DNA of 64,000 nt from Amycolatopsis sp. FDAARGOS 1241 (GTDB lineage: Bacteria; Actinomycetota; Actinomycetes; Mycobacteriales; Pseudonocardiaceae), in assembly GCF_016889705.1 (NCBI RefSeq), contig NZ_CP069526.1, positions 8,584,001-8,648,000 on the forward strand. Direction: 5' to 3'. A program made the translations under genes and the position numbers. Every line of letters starts with the position of its first letter. Within the stretch, counting starts at the first letter, position 1. Shown here one piece after another: positions 41,354 through 49,356 of the stretch. The notes under the pieces were generated by a model. The model was given only the letters and a program-made list of their open reading frames with translations, made no database searches and was not told the DNA's origin.

Positions 41354-42205
41354 GTACCGCGTGAGCCAGTCGGGTACCTGACGGCGGCGGTAAATCTGCA
41401 GGTCGTTGCGGTAGTGCTCCGGCGGCAGGAGCTGGTGCTGCGGGAAGGGTTCGTCGCCGTAGTCGTAGGTGACGCTGAGCTGCCCGCTGTTGAGCACGCT
41501 CAACACCAGCCGCCACCACGGTCCGGCCGACATCTGCGCGGCGACGTGCCGCTGCCGGCGCAGCATCGCGGTGATCTCCTCGGGCACGAAGACGTCGCGG
41601 TGCTGGTTGCCGGCGAAGAAGCGCAGCATCGCGATCTCGGCGGAGACGGTGAACGAGAACTCGGCCGCGAACCACTCCCAGCCACCGGGTCCCAGCAGCG
41701 CGAGCTGCTGCACGATCGGCTCGAGCAGCCGGCTCGCTTCAGCGGCGAGTGCGTCGTCGTTCGGCGCTGCGGTGTCGACGATTTCGAAGCTCTGGACCGC
41801 GGGCGGGCCGTCGCCCTGGGCGTCGAGGAACGCTTGCCGGAACTCCTCCATGAACGCCTGCTCCTGAGCCGGAGTGGGCGGCGGCTGCGGTGTCCCGGGT
41901 TCCTGCGGTGGCTGAGGCGGCGGCGCCTGACCCTGTGCGCGTTCCTCGGCGGCGAACCGCATCTCGTGCTCCCGCAGCCGGTCCGACGGAACCTGCTCGA
42001 TGCGGCCGGACTGACCCACCAGGAACACCGGTCGCCCGGCCGGCAGGTCCAGGAACGCCAGTGGATGGCTCGGGTCGTCGGTGTCCGCGGCGAACACCGT
42101 CCACCCCATTTCGAAGCGATCGGCCGAAAGGCCTTCCGTGGGGTGATCCAGTCCTCGTGACCGGATCCACTGCGCCACCAACGAAATCGCCTGCGCCGCT
42201 TCCAT
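41342..42205 (-). CDS. two-part protein of unknown function (YezG-like C-terminus)
   Basis: 287 residues. The first 80 residues form a small domain (ISLVAQWIRSRGLDHPTEGL, WTVFAADTDDPSHPLAFLDL, PAGRPVFLVGQSGRIEQVPS), like YrhB-type domains. A Pro/Gln-rich linker (PPPQPPQEPGTPQPPPTP) spans about 92-112. The C-terminal 130 residues end QLSVTYDYGDEPFPQHQLLP and DLQIYRRRQVPDWLTRYV, resembling the DUF600/YezG immunity fold. No toxin gene is beside it. Not confidently assignable. The stop falls in the last 14-base repeat. Confidence 0.55.
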   Translation of the reverse strand: MEAAQAISLVAQWIRSRGLDHPTEGLSADRFEMGWTVFAADTDDPSHPLAFLDLPAGRPVFLVGQSGRIEQVPSDRLREHEMRFAAEERAQGQAPPPQPPQEPGTPQPPPTPAQEQAFMEEFRQAFLDAQGDGPPAVQSFEIVDTAAPNDDALAAEASRLLEPIVQQLALLGPGGWEWFAAEFSFTVSAEIAMLRFFAGNQHRDVFVPEEITAMLRRQRHVAAQMSAGPWWRLVLSVLNSGQLSVTYDYGDEPFPQHQLLPPEHYRNDLQIYRRRQVPDWLTRYVGQ

Positions 42206-42268
42206 TCGGTTGTCCTCCCGTGCGCGTCCCGGTCACCCTAGGGGGTGCGGTGGGCGCGAGGGAACCGG

Positions 42269-42337
42269 TCAGGCGGTCACCGTCACCAGCACGACGGCGA
42301 CAGCGATCGCCACGACCAGCCAGGCCGGCGTTTTCAC
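42269..42337 (-). CDS. 22-residue single-helix membrane peptide
   Basis: GTG at 42337 overlaps the stop of the HTH–Clp-N gene by four bases (GTGA), and the frame runs 22 codons to TGA at 42269: MKTPAWLV then VAIAVAVVLVTVTA. It is a basic N-terminus with one hydrophobic helix. Coupling and amphipathic layout support translation. A peptide this size would be missed by routine gene calling. It might anchor or sense membrane state for the Clp-N protein; no such peptide follows the sister gene at 16013. Confidence 0.5.
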   Translation of the reverse strand: MKTPAWLVVAIAVAVVLVTVTA

Positions 42338-43059
42338 TGTTCCCGGGCGGACACGATCTCCGCGAGGGCTTCCTGGATCTTCGCTTCGGCAGGTTCCTTC
42401 GTGATACCCAGCCCGGTCAGCACCTCGTAGCCCGCGCCCTCGCCCTGTTCCAGGATCGCCAGCAGGATGTGCTCGGTGCCGATGTAGTTGTGGCCCATCC
42501 GCAGGCCTTCGCGCAGTGTCAGCTCCAGCGTCTTCTTCGCGGCGGCCGCGAACGGCATCGGCTCGGGCACCGGGTCGACGGGCTCGGGCAGCCGCGCCTC
42601 GGCGGCTTCCTTCACGGCCTCCAGGGTCACCCCCTGGAAGACGATGATCCCCGCGGCCAGCGCCGCGGGCTCGGTGAGCAGCCCGAGGACGAGGTGGACG
42701 GTGTCGATGCCGGGGCTCTTCGCCGCGATCGCCGCCTGCTGCGCCGCCACGACCACGTTGCGCGCGCGTACCGTGTAGCGGCCGTACACACGCTCGATCG
42801 TGCCGCCGTCGCCGGCATCACCCTTCGGCACGAACCGCTTCTGCGCGGCTTGTTTCGACACGCCCATGCTGGCACCGATCTCCGTCCAGGACGCGCCACT
42901 GCGCCGCGCCTGGTCCACGAAGTGGCCGATGAGGTGGTCTGCCAGCTCGCCGAGGTGCTCGCCCATGTACACGGCGTCGGAGAGCTGAGCGAGGGTGTCT
43001 TGTTGGTTGTTCGCCTTGATGGCGCTGATGAGGTCGTCGAGCTTCACGGGGTAGGTCAT
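42334..43059 (-). CDS. fused HTH–Clp N-domain protein
   Basis: 241 residues. N-terminal helical region (YPVKLDDLISAIKANNQQDT) and an HTH (RRSGASWTEIGASMGVSKQA, AQKRF) at about 60-85, then a duplicated Clp R-domain: RYTVRARNVVVAAQQAAIAA with IDTVHLVLGLLTE, and AAKKTLELTLREGLRMGHNY with IGTEHILLAILEQGEG. It is the single-chain counterpart of the HTH + Clp-N gene pair at 16013-16764. No AAA module. ATG 43059 is preferred because the promoter in the operator at 43063-43108 then gives a leaderless start. Confidence 0.9.
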   Translation of the reverse strand: MTYPVKLDDLISAIKANNQQDTLAQLSDAVYMGEHLGELADHLIGHFVDQARRSGASWTEIGASMGVSKQAAQKRFVPKGDAGDGGTIERVYGRYTVRARNVVVAAQQAAIAAKSPGIDTVHLVLGLLTEPAALAAGIIVFQGVTLEAVKEAAEARLPEPVDPVPEPMPFAAAAKKTLELTLREGLRMGHNYIGTEHILLAILEQGEGAGYEVLTGLGITKEPAEAKIQEALAEIVSAREQ

Positions 43060-43062
43060 GCC

Positions 43063-43108
43063 GTCAACTTTAGGTTGACAATCCAACTGTCGTCAACCCC
43101 GAGTTGAC
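43063..43108 (-). promoter_or_regulatory. double-palindrome operator with embedded promoter (site B)
   Basis: GTCAACTTTAGGTTGAC (43063-43079) and GTCAACCCCGAGTTGAC (43092-43108), 12 bases apart as at site A. On the minus strand TTGACG is 18 bases from TAAAGT, placing transcription start at or near ATG 43059. Confidence 0.82.
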
Positions 43109-43112
43109 CAGC

Positions 43113-43797
43113 TCAGCGCTCGCCAATCGGCGTTATCAGGATCTGTAGCTCCGTGATCCACCCCGTTTCGTCCCCTTCGGTGTGGAGGTAGACCTCTCTG
43201 GCCTGTCCCGGTTCGGCGCGGTAGCCGTTGTCGTCGATCCAGTGGGCCAGCGCTTGGTACGACTCGGCGATCGTCGTCATCGTGCCGCGGTGCACGAGCG
43301 TGGCGGCCTGGGCGACGGGCGGGAGGTGGAGCCGCGACAGGCCCGAGCCGTCCGGAGAGCCGGCGAAAGGGGCGCACGCCTGGACGTGCACACGGTCGTC
43401 GGGGGTCGGCTCGTACGAGGCGATCGCGGGGCCCGTGAAACGCAGGCCGGCGGCCTCCATGCGGGAAGCCGGCGTCGAGCACGGCCGCTGACCACCGGGC
43501 CGATGTCGTCGTACTCGAACGACTCCGCGACGCCGCCGATGGCGACGACAGCGGCTCCGGCAACGGGCTTGACCACGACGTCCACAACGGACATGGTGTC
43601 CTCCGGTTCGATCAACCGGAGCCTCGCCTCGACCCGCGACAGCCGCGCCGCGGTGTCGGCGACCTGGGCGGCGGCGTAGGAGCGGTACCCGCTGTGCGGG
43701 TCCAGCGGGCGGGTCTGAGCAGGCCGAGTGCGTCGTAGTGGCGCAACATGCGCACGGACACCCGGGCGAGCTTGGCGAACTCTCCGATGCTGAACAT
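43113..43797 (-). pseudogene. frameshifted MerR regulator with GyrI-like effector domain
   Basis: MFSIGEFAKLARVSVRMLRH and YDALGLLRPA begin a MerR HTH at ATG 43797. One base is missing near 43712, after which VDPHSGYRSYAAAQVADTAA and RLSRVEARLRLIEPEDTMSV continue in another frame; a second change near 43465 leads to MEAAGLRFTGPAIASYEPTP and TTIAESYQALAHWIDDNGYR with EVYLHTEGDETGWITELQIL, a GyrI-like ligand domain. Both domains are well preserved, so the damage is recent or a sequencing error. Same strand and 37 bases downstream of pobA. Confidence 0.75.
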
Positions 43798-43834
43798 GAC
43801 ACCGCCTACCGTCAAGCCTCACACGGGGTCAGAG

Positions 43835-45010
43835 TCAAGAAGCGAACGGCAGACCCACGTAGTTCTCGGCCACGCTCGTCGCCGCGGCGCGCGACGACGC
43901 GGTGTAGCGCAGCTGCGACAGCTGCAGCCGGCGGGCGAACGCGTCGGCGCTCGGGTCGACGTGGAGCATCGTCGTCATGAACCACGAGAAGTGCTCGGCG
44001 CGCCACACCCGCCGCAGGCACGTGTCCGAATAGGACGCGGCGAGCGACGCGTCGCCCTTGACCAGCGCCACCAGCGCGCGAGAGAGCACCCGCACGTCCG
44101 CCACGGCCAGGTTCATGCCTTTGGCACCGGTCGGCGGGACGATGTGCGCGGCGTCGCCGGCCAGGAACAAGCGGCCGTGCTGCATGGGCTCCGCGACGAA
44201 GCTGCGCATCGGCGTGATGCCCTTGTCCAGGATCGGGCCCTCGCGCAGCGTGAACTCGCCGTCGACGGCCAGCCGCGCGGACAGCTCGGACCAGATGCGG
44301 TCGTCGGACCACTGGGCGAGGTCTTCATCGGGCGGCACCTGCAGGTACAGGCGCGTGATCTCCGGCGAACGCATGCTGTGCAACGCGAACCCGCGTTCGT
44401 GGTGGGTGTAGATCAGCTCCTCGTGCGAAGGCGGTGTCCGCGCCAGCACACCCAGCCACGCGAACGGGTACTCGCGCTCGAAGAACTGCAACGCTCCGTC
44501 CGGAATGGACGGTCGCGCCACGCCGTGGAACCCGTCGCAGCCGGCGATGGCGTCGCACTCCAGCACCTGCTCGGCCCCGGCCGAATCCCGGTAGCGCACC
44601 ACCGGCCGTTCGGTGTCCACATCGGACAGCGACACGTCCGAAACCTCGAAGTGCAGGGGCAACCCGAGGCGCTCGTGCGCGTCCACGAGGTCCTTCACGA
44701 TCTCCTGCTGCCCGTAGACCGTGATGGACTTCCCGGTGAGCTCGGTCAGCGCGATGCGGTGGTCGCGCCCGTCGAAGCGCAGCGAGAACCCCTCGTGCGG
44801 CAAGCCTTCCCGAGCCATCCGCTCGCCGAGGCCGATCTCGGTGAGCAGGTCCACCGTCGGCTGCTCGCACACCCCCGCGCGCACCCGCTGCCGCACGTAT
44901 TCGCGGTCACGAGCTTCCAGCACGACGGCCTCCACACCCTCCTGGTGGAGCAGGTACGAAAGCAGCAGGCCGGCCGGACCGGCGCCGATCACGGCAACCT
45001 GGGTGCGCAA
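43835..45010 (-). CDS. pobA: 4-hydroxybenzoate 3-monooxygenase
   Basis: 391 residues, the length of PobA. It uses FAD and NAD(P)H to hydroxylate 4-hydroxybenzoate to protocatechuate. Visible: FAD loop VAVIGAGPAGLLLSYLLHQE (5-24), RVRAGVCEQPTVDLL near 43-57 (as RIRAGVLE in PobA), GCDGFHGVAR, and the second FAD motif LFLAGDAAHIVPPTGAKGMN near 280. Start TTG 45010 is chosen because GGAGG is 8 bases upstream and the FAD fold begins at once. Last enzyme of the P450 operon, 19 bases after the reductase. Confidence 0.9.
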   Translation of the reverse strand: MRTQVAVIGAGPAGLLLSYLLHQEGVEAVVLEARDREYVRQRVRAGVCEQPTVDLLTEIGLGERMAREGLPHEGFSLRFDGRDHRIALTELTGKSITVYGQQEIVKDLVDAHERLGLPLHFEVSDVSLSDVDTERPVVRYRDSAGAEQVLECDAIAGCDGFHGVARPSIPDGALQFFEREYPFAWLGVLARTPPSHEELIYTHHERGFALHSMRSPEITRLYLQVPPDEDLAQWSDDRIWSELSARLAVDGEFTLREGPILDKGITPMRSFVAEPMQHGRLFLAGDAAHIVPPTGAKGMNLAVADVRVLSRALVALVKGDASLAASYSDTCLRRVWRAEHFSWFMTTMLHVDPSADAFARRLQLSQLRYTASSRAAATSVAENYVGLPFAS

Positions 45011-45029
45011 CGGGGGTACCTCCGGATCT

Positions 45030-46265
45030 CTAAGCCGCCGAACGCGACTTGACATGGGCTTTCAGGTCGAACGAGCTGGCTTCGAGGTCGGCGTACGTCG
45101 GCTTCAGCTCAGCCGTGAACAGCCGGCGCGCGGCGATGTGGTCGGGCGGGCGGTTGACCGACTCGACGGCGATCAGCACGCCGTCGCGGAACGAGAGCAC
45201 GGAGAACCGGCCTTCGGCGCGGTCGCCCGTCACCACGGTCTGGTCGGCGTTCGCCAGGATGCCGGCGATCTGCAGCTTCGCGCCCGTCTGGTCGGTCCAG
45301 AACCAGGGCAGGCTGTCGTAGGGCGCGCCGTCGCCGGCGATCGACGCCGCCACGGACCGGGCCTGGTCCACGGCGTTCTGCACCGACTCCAGCCGCGTCG
45401 CCGCTCCCGCGTGGACGCACGGGAAGTTCGCGCAGTCGCCGATGGCGAAGATCTTCGGGTCCTCGGTGCGCAGGTGCTCGTCGACGACCACGCCGTTGGT
45501 CACGGGCAGGCCGGCCTGCTCGGCGAGCGCCGTTTCCGGTACCACGCCGACCGCGACCACGACGAGGTCGGCGGGCAGGCGCCTGCCGTCGGCCAGCTCC
45601 ACGGACTCGACGCGACCCGAACCGTGCAGCGCGGTGACGCCGGTGCCGAGCAGCACCGTGTGCCCGGCCTTTTCGTGCAGCTCCTTGAAGAACTCCGACA
45701 CCTCCGGCGACGCGACGCGCGCCAGCAGCCGGTCCTGCGCCTCGACGACCGTCACCGGCCGCCCGGCGTGCGACGCGAACTCCAGCCCGATGAAGCCGCC
45801 GCCGATCACGACGACGTTCGAGGCGCCTTCGAGCGAGGACCGCAGCCGGTCGGCGTCTTCGCGGGTGCGCAGCATCAGCACGCCGTCGAGGTCCGCGCCC
45901 GGCACGGGCAGCACGCGGTTGCGCGCGCCGGTGGCGAGCACGAGGTGGTCGTAGGGCAACTCGGTGCCGTCTTCCAGCACCGCGCGCGAGGCGACGCGGT
46001 CGACCGAGGCCACCCGCCCGGGGACGAGCTCGATGTCCTTCTCCGCGAAGAAGTCCTCAGGCCGCAGGCGCAACTGCTCGTCACTCGCCGTGCCCTTGAG
46101 GTACGCCTTCGACAGCGGCGGCCGCTGGTAGGGCACCCCGGGCTCGTCGCCGACCAGGACCACCCGCCCGGTGAAGCCCTTGTCGCGCAACGAAGCCGCG
46201 GCCTGGAAGCCGCTCTGGCCGCCGCCGGCGACGAGGACGGTTTCGGGCGAGGACCCTGTGCTCAT
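45030..46265 (-). CDS. FAD-dependent ferredoxin reductase
   Basis: 411 residues, putidaredoxin-reductase type. It passes electrons from NAD(P)H to the [2Fe-2S] ferredoxin encoded just upstream. Visible: VLVAGGGQSGFQAAASLRDK (FAD; Gln where Ala is usual), YQRPPLSKAYLKG near 46-58, VVVIGGGFIGLEFASHA (NADH site), and IFAIGDCANFP (second FAD). ATG 46265 overlaps the ferredoxin stop by four bases (ATGA), so the electron-transfer proteins are translationally coupled. Confidence 0.92.
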   Translation of the reverse strand: MSTGSSPETVLVAGGGQSGFQAAASLRDKGFTGRVVLVGDEPGVPYQRPPLSKAYLKGTASDEQLRLRPEDFFAEKDIELVPGRVASVDRVASRAVLEDGTELPYDHLVLATGARNRVLPVPGADLDGVLMLRTREDADRLRSSLEGASNVVVIGGGFIGLEFASHAGRPVTVVEAQDRLLARVASPEVSEFFKELHEKAGHTVLLGTGVTALHGSGRVESVELADGRRLPADLVVVAVGVVPETALAEQAGLPVTNGVVVDEHLRTEDPKIFAIGDCANFPCVHAGAATRLESVQNAVDQARSVAASIAGDGAPYDSLPWFWTDQTGAKLQIAGILANADQTVVTGDRAEGRFSVLSFRDGVLIAVESVNRPPDHIAARRLFTAELKPTYADLEASSFDLKAHVKSRSAA

Positions 46266-46585
46266 AACTGCTCCTCCGGCAAGCGCAGGACCAGACCGTC
46301 GAGCTCGTCGGTCACCGGTAGCTGGCAGGACAGCCTGCTGGTGGCCGCCCGCGGGCTGGCCGTGCAGTCCAACATCTCCTCTTCATCTGAGCACAAGGGT
46401 CCAAGATCGTCGAGACGCTCCGGGTCGACGTACACGTGACAGGTCGCACACATGGCGTTACCGCCGCACTCGGCGACGATCCCGTCGACACCGTGGTCGA
46501 GCGCCGTCTGCATCACGCTCCGGCCGACGGTCGCGTCGACGGTGCGGGCGGTCCCGTCGGGCTGCACGTAGGTGAGCTTCGGCAT
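46262..46585 (-). CDS. putidaredoxin-type [2Fe-2S] ferredoxin
   Basis: 107 residues. Cluster ligands are visible as ECGGNAMCATCHVYVDPE (Cys-x5-Cys-x2-Cys near 42-51), with the fourth Cys in TSRLSCQLPVT near 88. It carries electrons from the reductase to the P450. ATG 46585 is chosen; GTG 46594, in a GTGA overlap with the P450 stop, is an alternative. Adrenodoxin-like acidic helix LDDLGPLCSDEEEML is present for partner binding. Confidence 0.9.
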   Translation of the reverse strand: MPKLTYVQPDGTARTVDATVGRSVMQTALDHGVDGIVAECGGNAMCATCHVYVDPERLDDLGPLCSDEEEMLDCTASPRAATSRLSCQLPVTDELDGLVLRLPEEQL

Positions 46586-46590
46586 CGCGC

Positions 46591-47763
46591 TCACCGCACC
46601 CGGACCGGCAGGGACGCGAGGCCGCGCAGGGTGTTGGACAGCTGCGGGCGCGGCGGGCCGGTGAGCTCGAGTGTCGTGACCCGCCGGGCCAGCTCGGCCA
46701 GTAGCACCTCGCCTTCGAGCCGCGCGAACATCTGGCCGACGCACGCGTGCACCCCCGAGCCGAAGCCGACGTGCCCGGCCGCGCGGCGCGCGATGTCGAA
46801 CGAATCCGGCTCGGCCCACCGGCGCGGGTCGCGGTTGGCGGCGGCCAGGAACAGCAGCACCTTCTCCCCCGCCGGGAGCCGCTGGCCGCCGAGTTCGACA
46901 TCGCGCGTGGTGGTGCGGAAGAACGTCTGCACGGGCGAGGAGAACCGCACGACCTCCTCGAACGCCGCGCGCGAACGATCCGGGGACTCCCGCAGCGCGG
47001 CCCACTGATCGGGGTGCTCGGTGAAGCACAACACGGCGTTGCCGAGCGCGTGGACGGTCGTGTCGACGCCGGCGGACAGGAACGACCGCACGAGCAGCGC
47101 CCGTTCGTCCGGCGTGAACCCGGCCTCGGCCGCAGCTTCGTGGATCTGCGCGCCGAGCCCGCCCGGTGCGAGGTTCTCGGCGCGGCAGTGCTCGGCGATC
47201 CACTCGCGCGCCCGCGCGCCGCGCTCCATGGCCTCGGTGAAGAGGTGGTTGCGGGGGCCGAAGCCGTTGAACACCATCGAGCCGTAGGGCAGCAGGTGCT
47301 CCCGGCCCTCGGCCGGCAGCCCGACGGCGTCCGGGAACACCTTGAGCGGGAACGCTTCCGCGAAGTCGGGCACCGCGTCGAACTCACCGCGCGCCAGCAG
47401 TTCGGCGACGAGCTTCTCGGCCTCGGCGGCGAAGGTGTCGCGGTAGGTCTTCACGACCTTCGGCGTGAGCACGCTGGTCACAGTGCGGCGGGCGCGGTCG
47501 TGATCGGGCGCGTCGGCTTCGAGCAGCAGGCTCGGCGGGCGCCACGGCGTCTCCTTGCGGAAGTCCGTGAGCCCGACGCCGGCGGACGAGCAGAACGTCT
47601 CGGGGTCGTTCAGTGCCTGCGCGACCTCTTCGGCGCGGCCGCTGGCCCACACGCGGTAGCGGTCGAGGTACACGACCGGGCCCGCGTCGCGCAGCCGCCG
47701 GTGCAGCGGGAGCGGATCGGCCAGGACGTCGTCGGCGAACGGGTCGTCGTTGAGGGTGATCAC
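46591..47763 (-). CDS. class I cytochrome P450 (CYP199-like)
   Basis: 390 residues. I-helix FLSAGVDTTVHALGN with the oxygen-activating Thr, EEVVR (ExxR, K-helix), and heme loop VGFGSGVHACVGQMFARLEG with the thiolate Cys. Start GTG 47763 follows GGAGGAGG. It is encoded with its own ferredoxin and reductase and with PobA. CYP199-type P450s demethylate or hydroxylate 4-substituted benzoates such as 4-methoxybenzoate to 4-hydroxybenzoate, the PobA substrate; that is an inference from context and general resemblance, since residues that set substrate choice cannot be judged by eye. Confidence 0.85.
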   Translation of the reverse strand: MITLNDDPFADDVLADPLPLHRRLRDAGPVVYLDRYRVWASGRAEEVAQALNDPETFCSSAGVGLTDFRKETPWRPPSLLLEADAPDHDRARRTVTSVLTPKVVKTYRDTFAAEAEKLVAELLARGEFDAVPDFAEAFPLKVFPDAVGLPAEGREHLLPYGSMVFNGFGPRNHLFTEAMERGARAREWIAEHCRAENLAPGGLGAQIHEAAAEAGFTPDERALLVRSFLSAGVDTTVHALGNAVLCFTEHPDQWAALRESPDRSRAAFEEVVRFSSPVQTFFRTTTRDVELGGQRLPAGEKVLLFLAAANRDPRRWAEPDSFDIARRAAGHVGFGSGVHACVGQMFARLEGEVLLAELARRVTTLELTGPPRPQLSNTLRGLASLPVRVR

Positions 47764-47824
47764 CGGACCTCCTCCTCTCGGTTGCCCGACAGAGTGCGGG
47801 TTCGGGCGCACCCGGCACACCACG

Positions 47825-47843
47825 TCTTCCGCTGAGTGGAAGA
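47825..47843. promoter_or_regulatory. IclR-type operator before the P450 operon
   Basis: TCTTCCGCTGAGTGGAAGA, a 6-base-arm dyad around TTCC-7-GGAA, lies between the IclR stop and the P450 start. It matches the TTCCnnn...GGAA pattern of IclR/PcaR-type sites. Confidence 0.65.
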
Positions 47844-47845
47844 AG

Positions 47846-48643
47846 TCAGTGTGTCTCGCGGTGCGCGTCCTCGGAAAGCCGCAGCGTGCGCGGGGCGCCG
47901 AGCGTCCGGGAAATCCCGCGTGCGGCCGCTCGGACGGCGGGCACGAGCGTGAGCGGATCGGTGCCTTCGGCGGGCACGACCACGGAGATCGATGCGACGA
48001 CCGTGTCCGACGGCCCGTGGATCGCCGCCGCGACGGACAGGGCCGGCAGCTCGATCTGGCCGTCGCTCACCGCGTAGCCGTTGCGGCGGACGTCGGCGAG
48101 CACGCGGCGCAGCTGCTCGGGCGAATGGATGGTCTTGCCGGTGTAGCGCTTCAGCGGCAGCGCGAGGATCTGCTCCTGGACGTCGGCGGGCGCGTGGGCG
48201 AGCAGCACCAGCCCGACCCCCGTGGCGTGCAGCGGCAGCCGCCCGCCGACGCGCGAGATCACGTTCACCGCACGGCGCCCGGAGAGGCGTTCGAGGTACA
48301 CGACCTCGGCGCCGTCGAGCACGGCGAGCTGCACGTTCTGGTGCGTGGCCTCGTAGAGGTCCTCGAGGAACGGCATCGCGCTCTCCCGCAGGTGCGCGCC
48401 GTGCGGCGCGAGCGACGCCACCTCCCACAGCCACAGCCCGACGCGGAACCGCCCCTCGTCGTCGCGCTGCAACGCCCCGCGGCGCACCAGTTCGGCCGTG
48501 AGCCGGTGCGTGGTCGACAACGGCAGGCCGGCGCGGCGGCTCAGCTCGGAGAGCGTGAGCACGGGCCGTTCGGAGCTGAACGCGCCCAGCACGTCCAACA
48601 CCCGCTCCACGACCGACGGTGGCCGCTCCGCGTTGTGCCGCAT
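47846..48643 (-). CDS. IclR-family regulator of the P450/pobA operon
   Basis: 265 residues: HTH at 8-65 (SVVERVLDVLGAFSSERPVL, TLSELSRRAGLPLSTTHRLT) and the IclR effector domain (YEATHQNVQLAVLDGAEVVY, LHATGVGLVLLAHAPADVQE, YAVSDGQIELPALSVAAAIH). PcaR/PobR-type IclR proteins sense protocatechuate or 4-hydroxybenzoate, which fits the operon it precedes. It reads in the same direction, 83 bases upstream of the P450. ATG 48643. Confidence 0.9.
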   Translation of the reverse strand: MRHNAERPPSVVERVLDVLGAFSSERPVLTLSELSRRAGLPLSTTHRLTAELVRRGALQRDDEGRFRVGLWLWEVASLAPHGAHLRESAMPFLEDLYEATHQNVQLAVLDGAEVVYLERLSGRRAVNVISRVGGRLPLHATGVGLVLLAHAPADVQEQILALPLKRYTGKTIHSPEQLRRVLADVRRNGYAVSDGQIELPALSVAAAIHGPSDTVVASISVVVPAEGTDPLTLVPAVRAAARGISRTLGAPRTLRLSEDAHRETH

Positions 48644-48678
48644 GGGCACCAGTGAAGCACCCTTCTAAAGTGGCAGCT

Positions 48679-49356
48679 GTGCGGCCGACCGACCTCGCGC
48701 GCGAACACGGCCTGTCGACGCAGGCCGTGCGCAACTACGAAGAGGCCGGGATCCTGCCCGCGGCCGCGCGGGGTCCGCAGGGGTACCGGTTGTACACCGC
48801 CGTCCACGCCCAGGCGCTGCGGACGTTCCTCGCGCTACGGCCCGGTTTCGGGCACGGGGTGTCGGCGCGGATCCTCAGCGCCGTCAACGAAAACGCGTTC
48901 GAAGTCGCGTTCCGCTTGATCGACGAAGGGCACGCGGCGCTGCTGCGGGACCGGCGGACGCTCGACGAAGTCGCCTGCGCGCTGGGCGACCTGACCGCCG
49001 GTCCGCCGGCGGACCCGGATTCACTGTCCATCGGCGAACTCGCCCACCGCCTGGCCGTTCACCCGGCGACGCTGCGCAAGTGGGAGGCCGCCGGCATCCT
49101 CCGGCCGGCGCGCAGCCGCGCCGGCCACCGCACCTTCGACGCGGCCGCGATCCGCGACGCGCACCTCGCCCACCAGCTCCGCCGCGGCGGCTACCCGCTG
49201 GCCCGCATCGCGGCGGTCGTCGCGCAGGTCCGCTCCGCCGGTGGTGCGGGACCGCTGGAGGAAGCCCTGCAGACGTGGCGGGCCCGGCTCGACGCCCGCA
49301 GCCGTGCGATGCTGACCGGGGCGGCGGAGCTGGCCGTCCACCTGCGCCTGAGCTAG
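48679..49356 (+). CDS. MerR regulator with two HTH domains (TioE-like)
   Basis: 225 residues. Two MerR-type HTH motifs occur in one chain: RPTDLAREHGLSTQAVRNYE with EAGILPAAARGPQGYRLYTA at 2-41, and LSIGELAHRLAVHPATLRKW with EAAGILRPARSRAGHRTFD at about 115-155. The tandem arrangement is that of TioE-family regulators of antibiotic clusters. GTG 48679 chosen; GTG 48670 possible. Divergent from the IclR gene by about 35 bases. Its TAG stop shares CTAG with the convergent NIPSNAP gene. Confidence 0.82.
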   Translation: MRPTDLAREHGLSTQAVRNYEEAGILPAAARGPQGYRLYTAVHAQALRTFLALRPGFGHGVSARILSAVNENAFEVAFRLIDEGHAALLRDRRTLDEVACALGDLTAGPPADPDSLSIGELAHRLAVHPATLRKWEAAGILRPARSRAGHRTFDAAAIRDAHLAHQLRRGGYPLARIAAVVAQVRSAGGAGPLEEALQTWRARLDARSRAMLTGAAELAVHLRLS

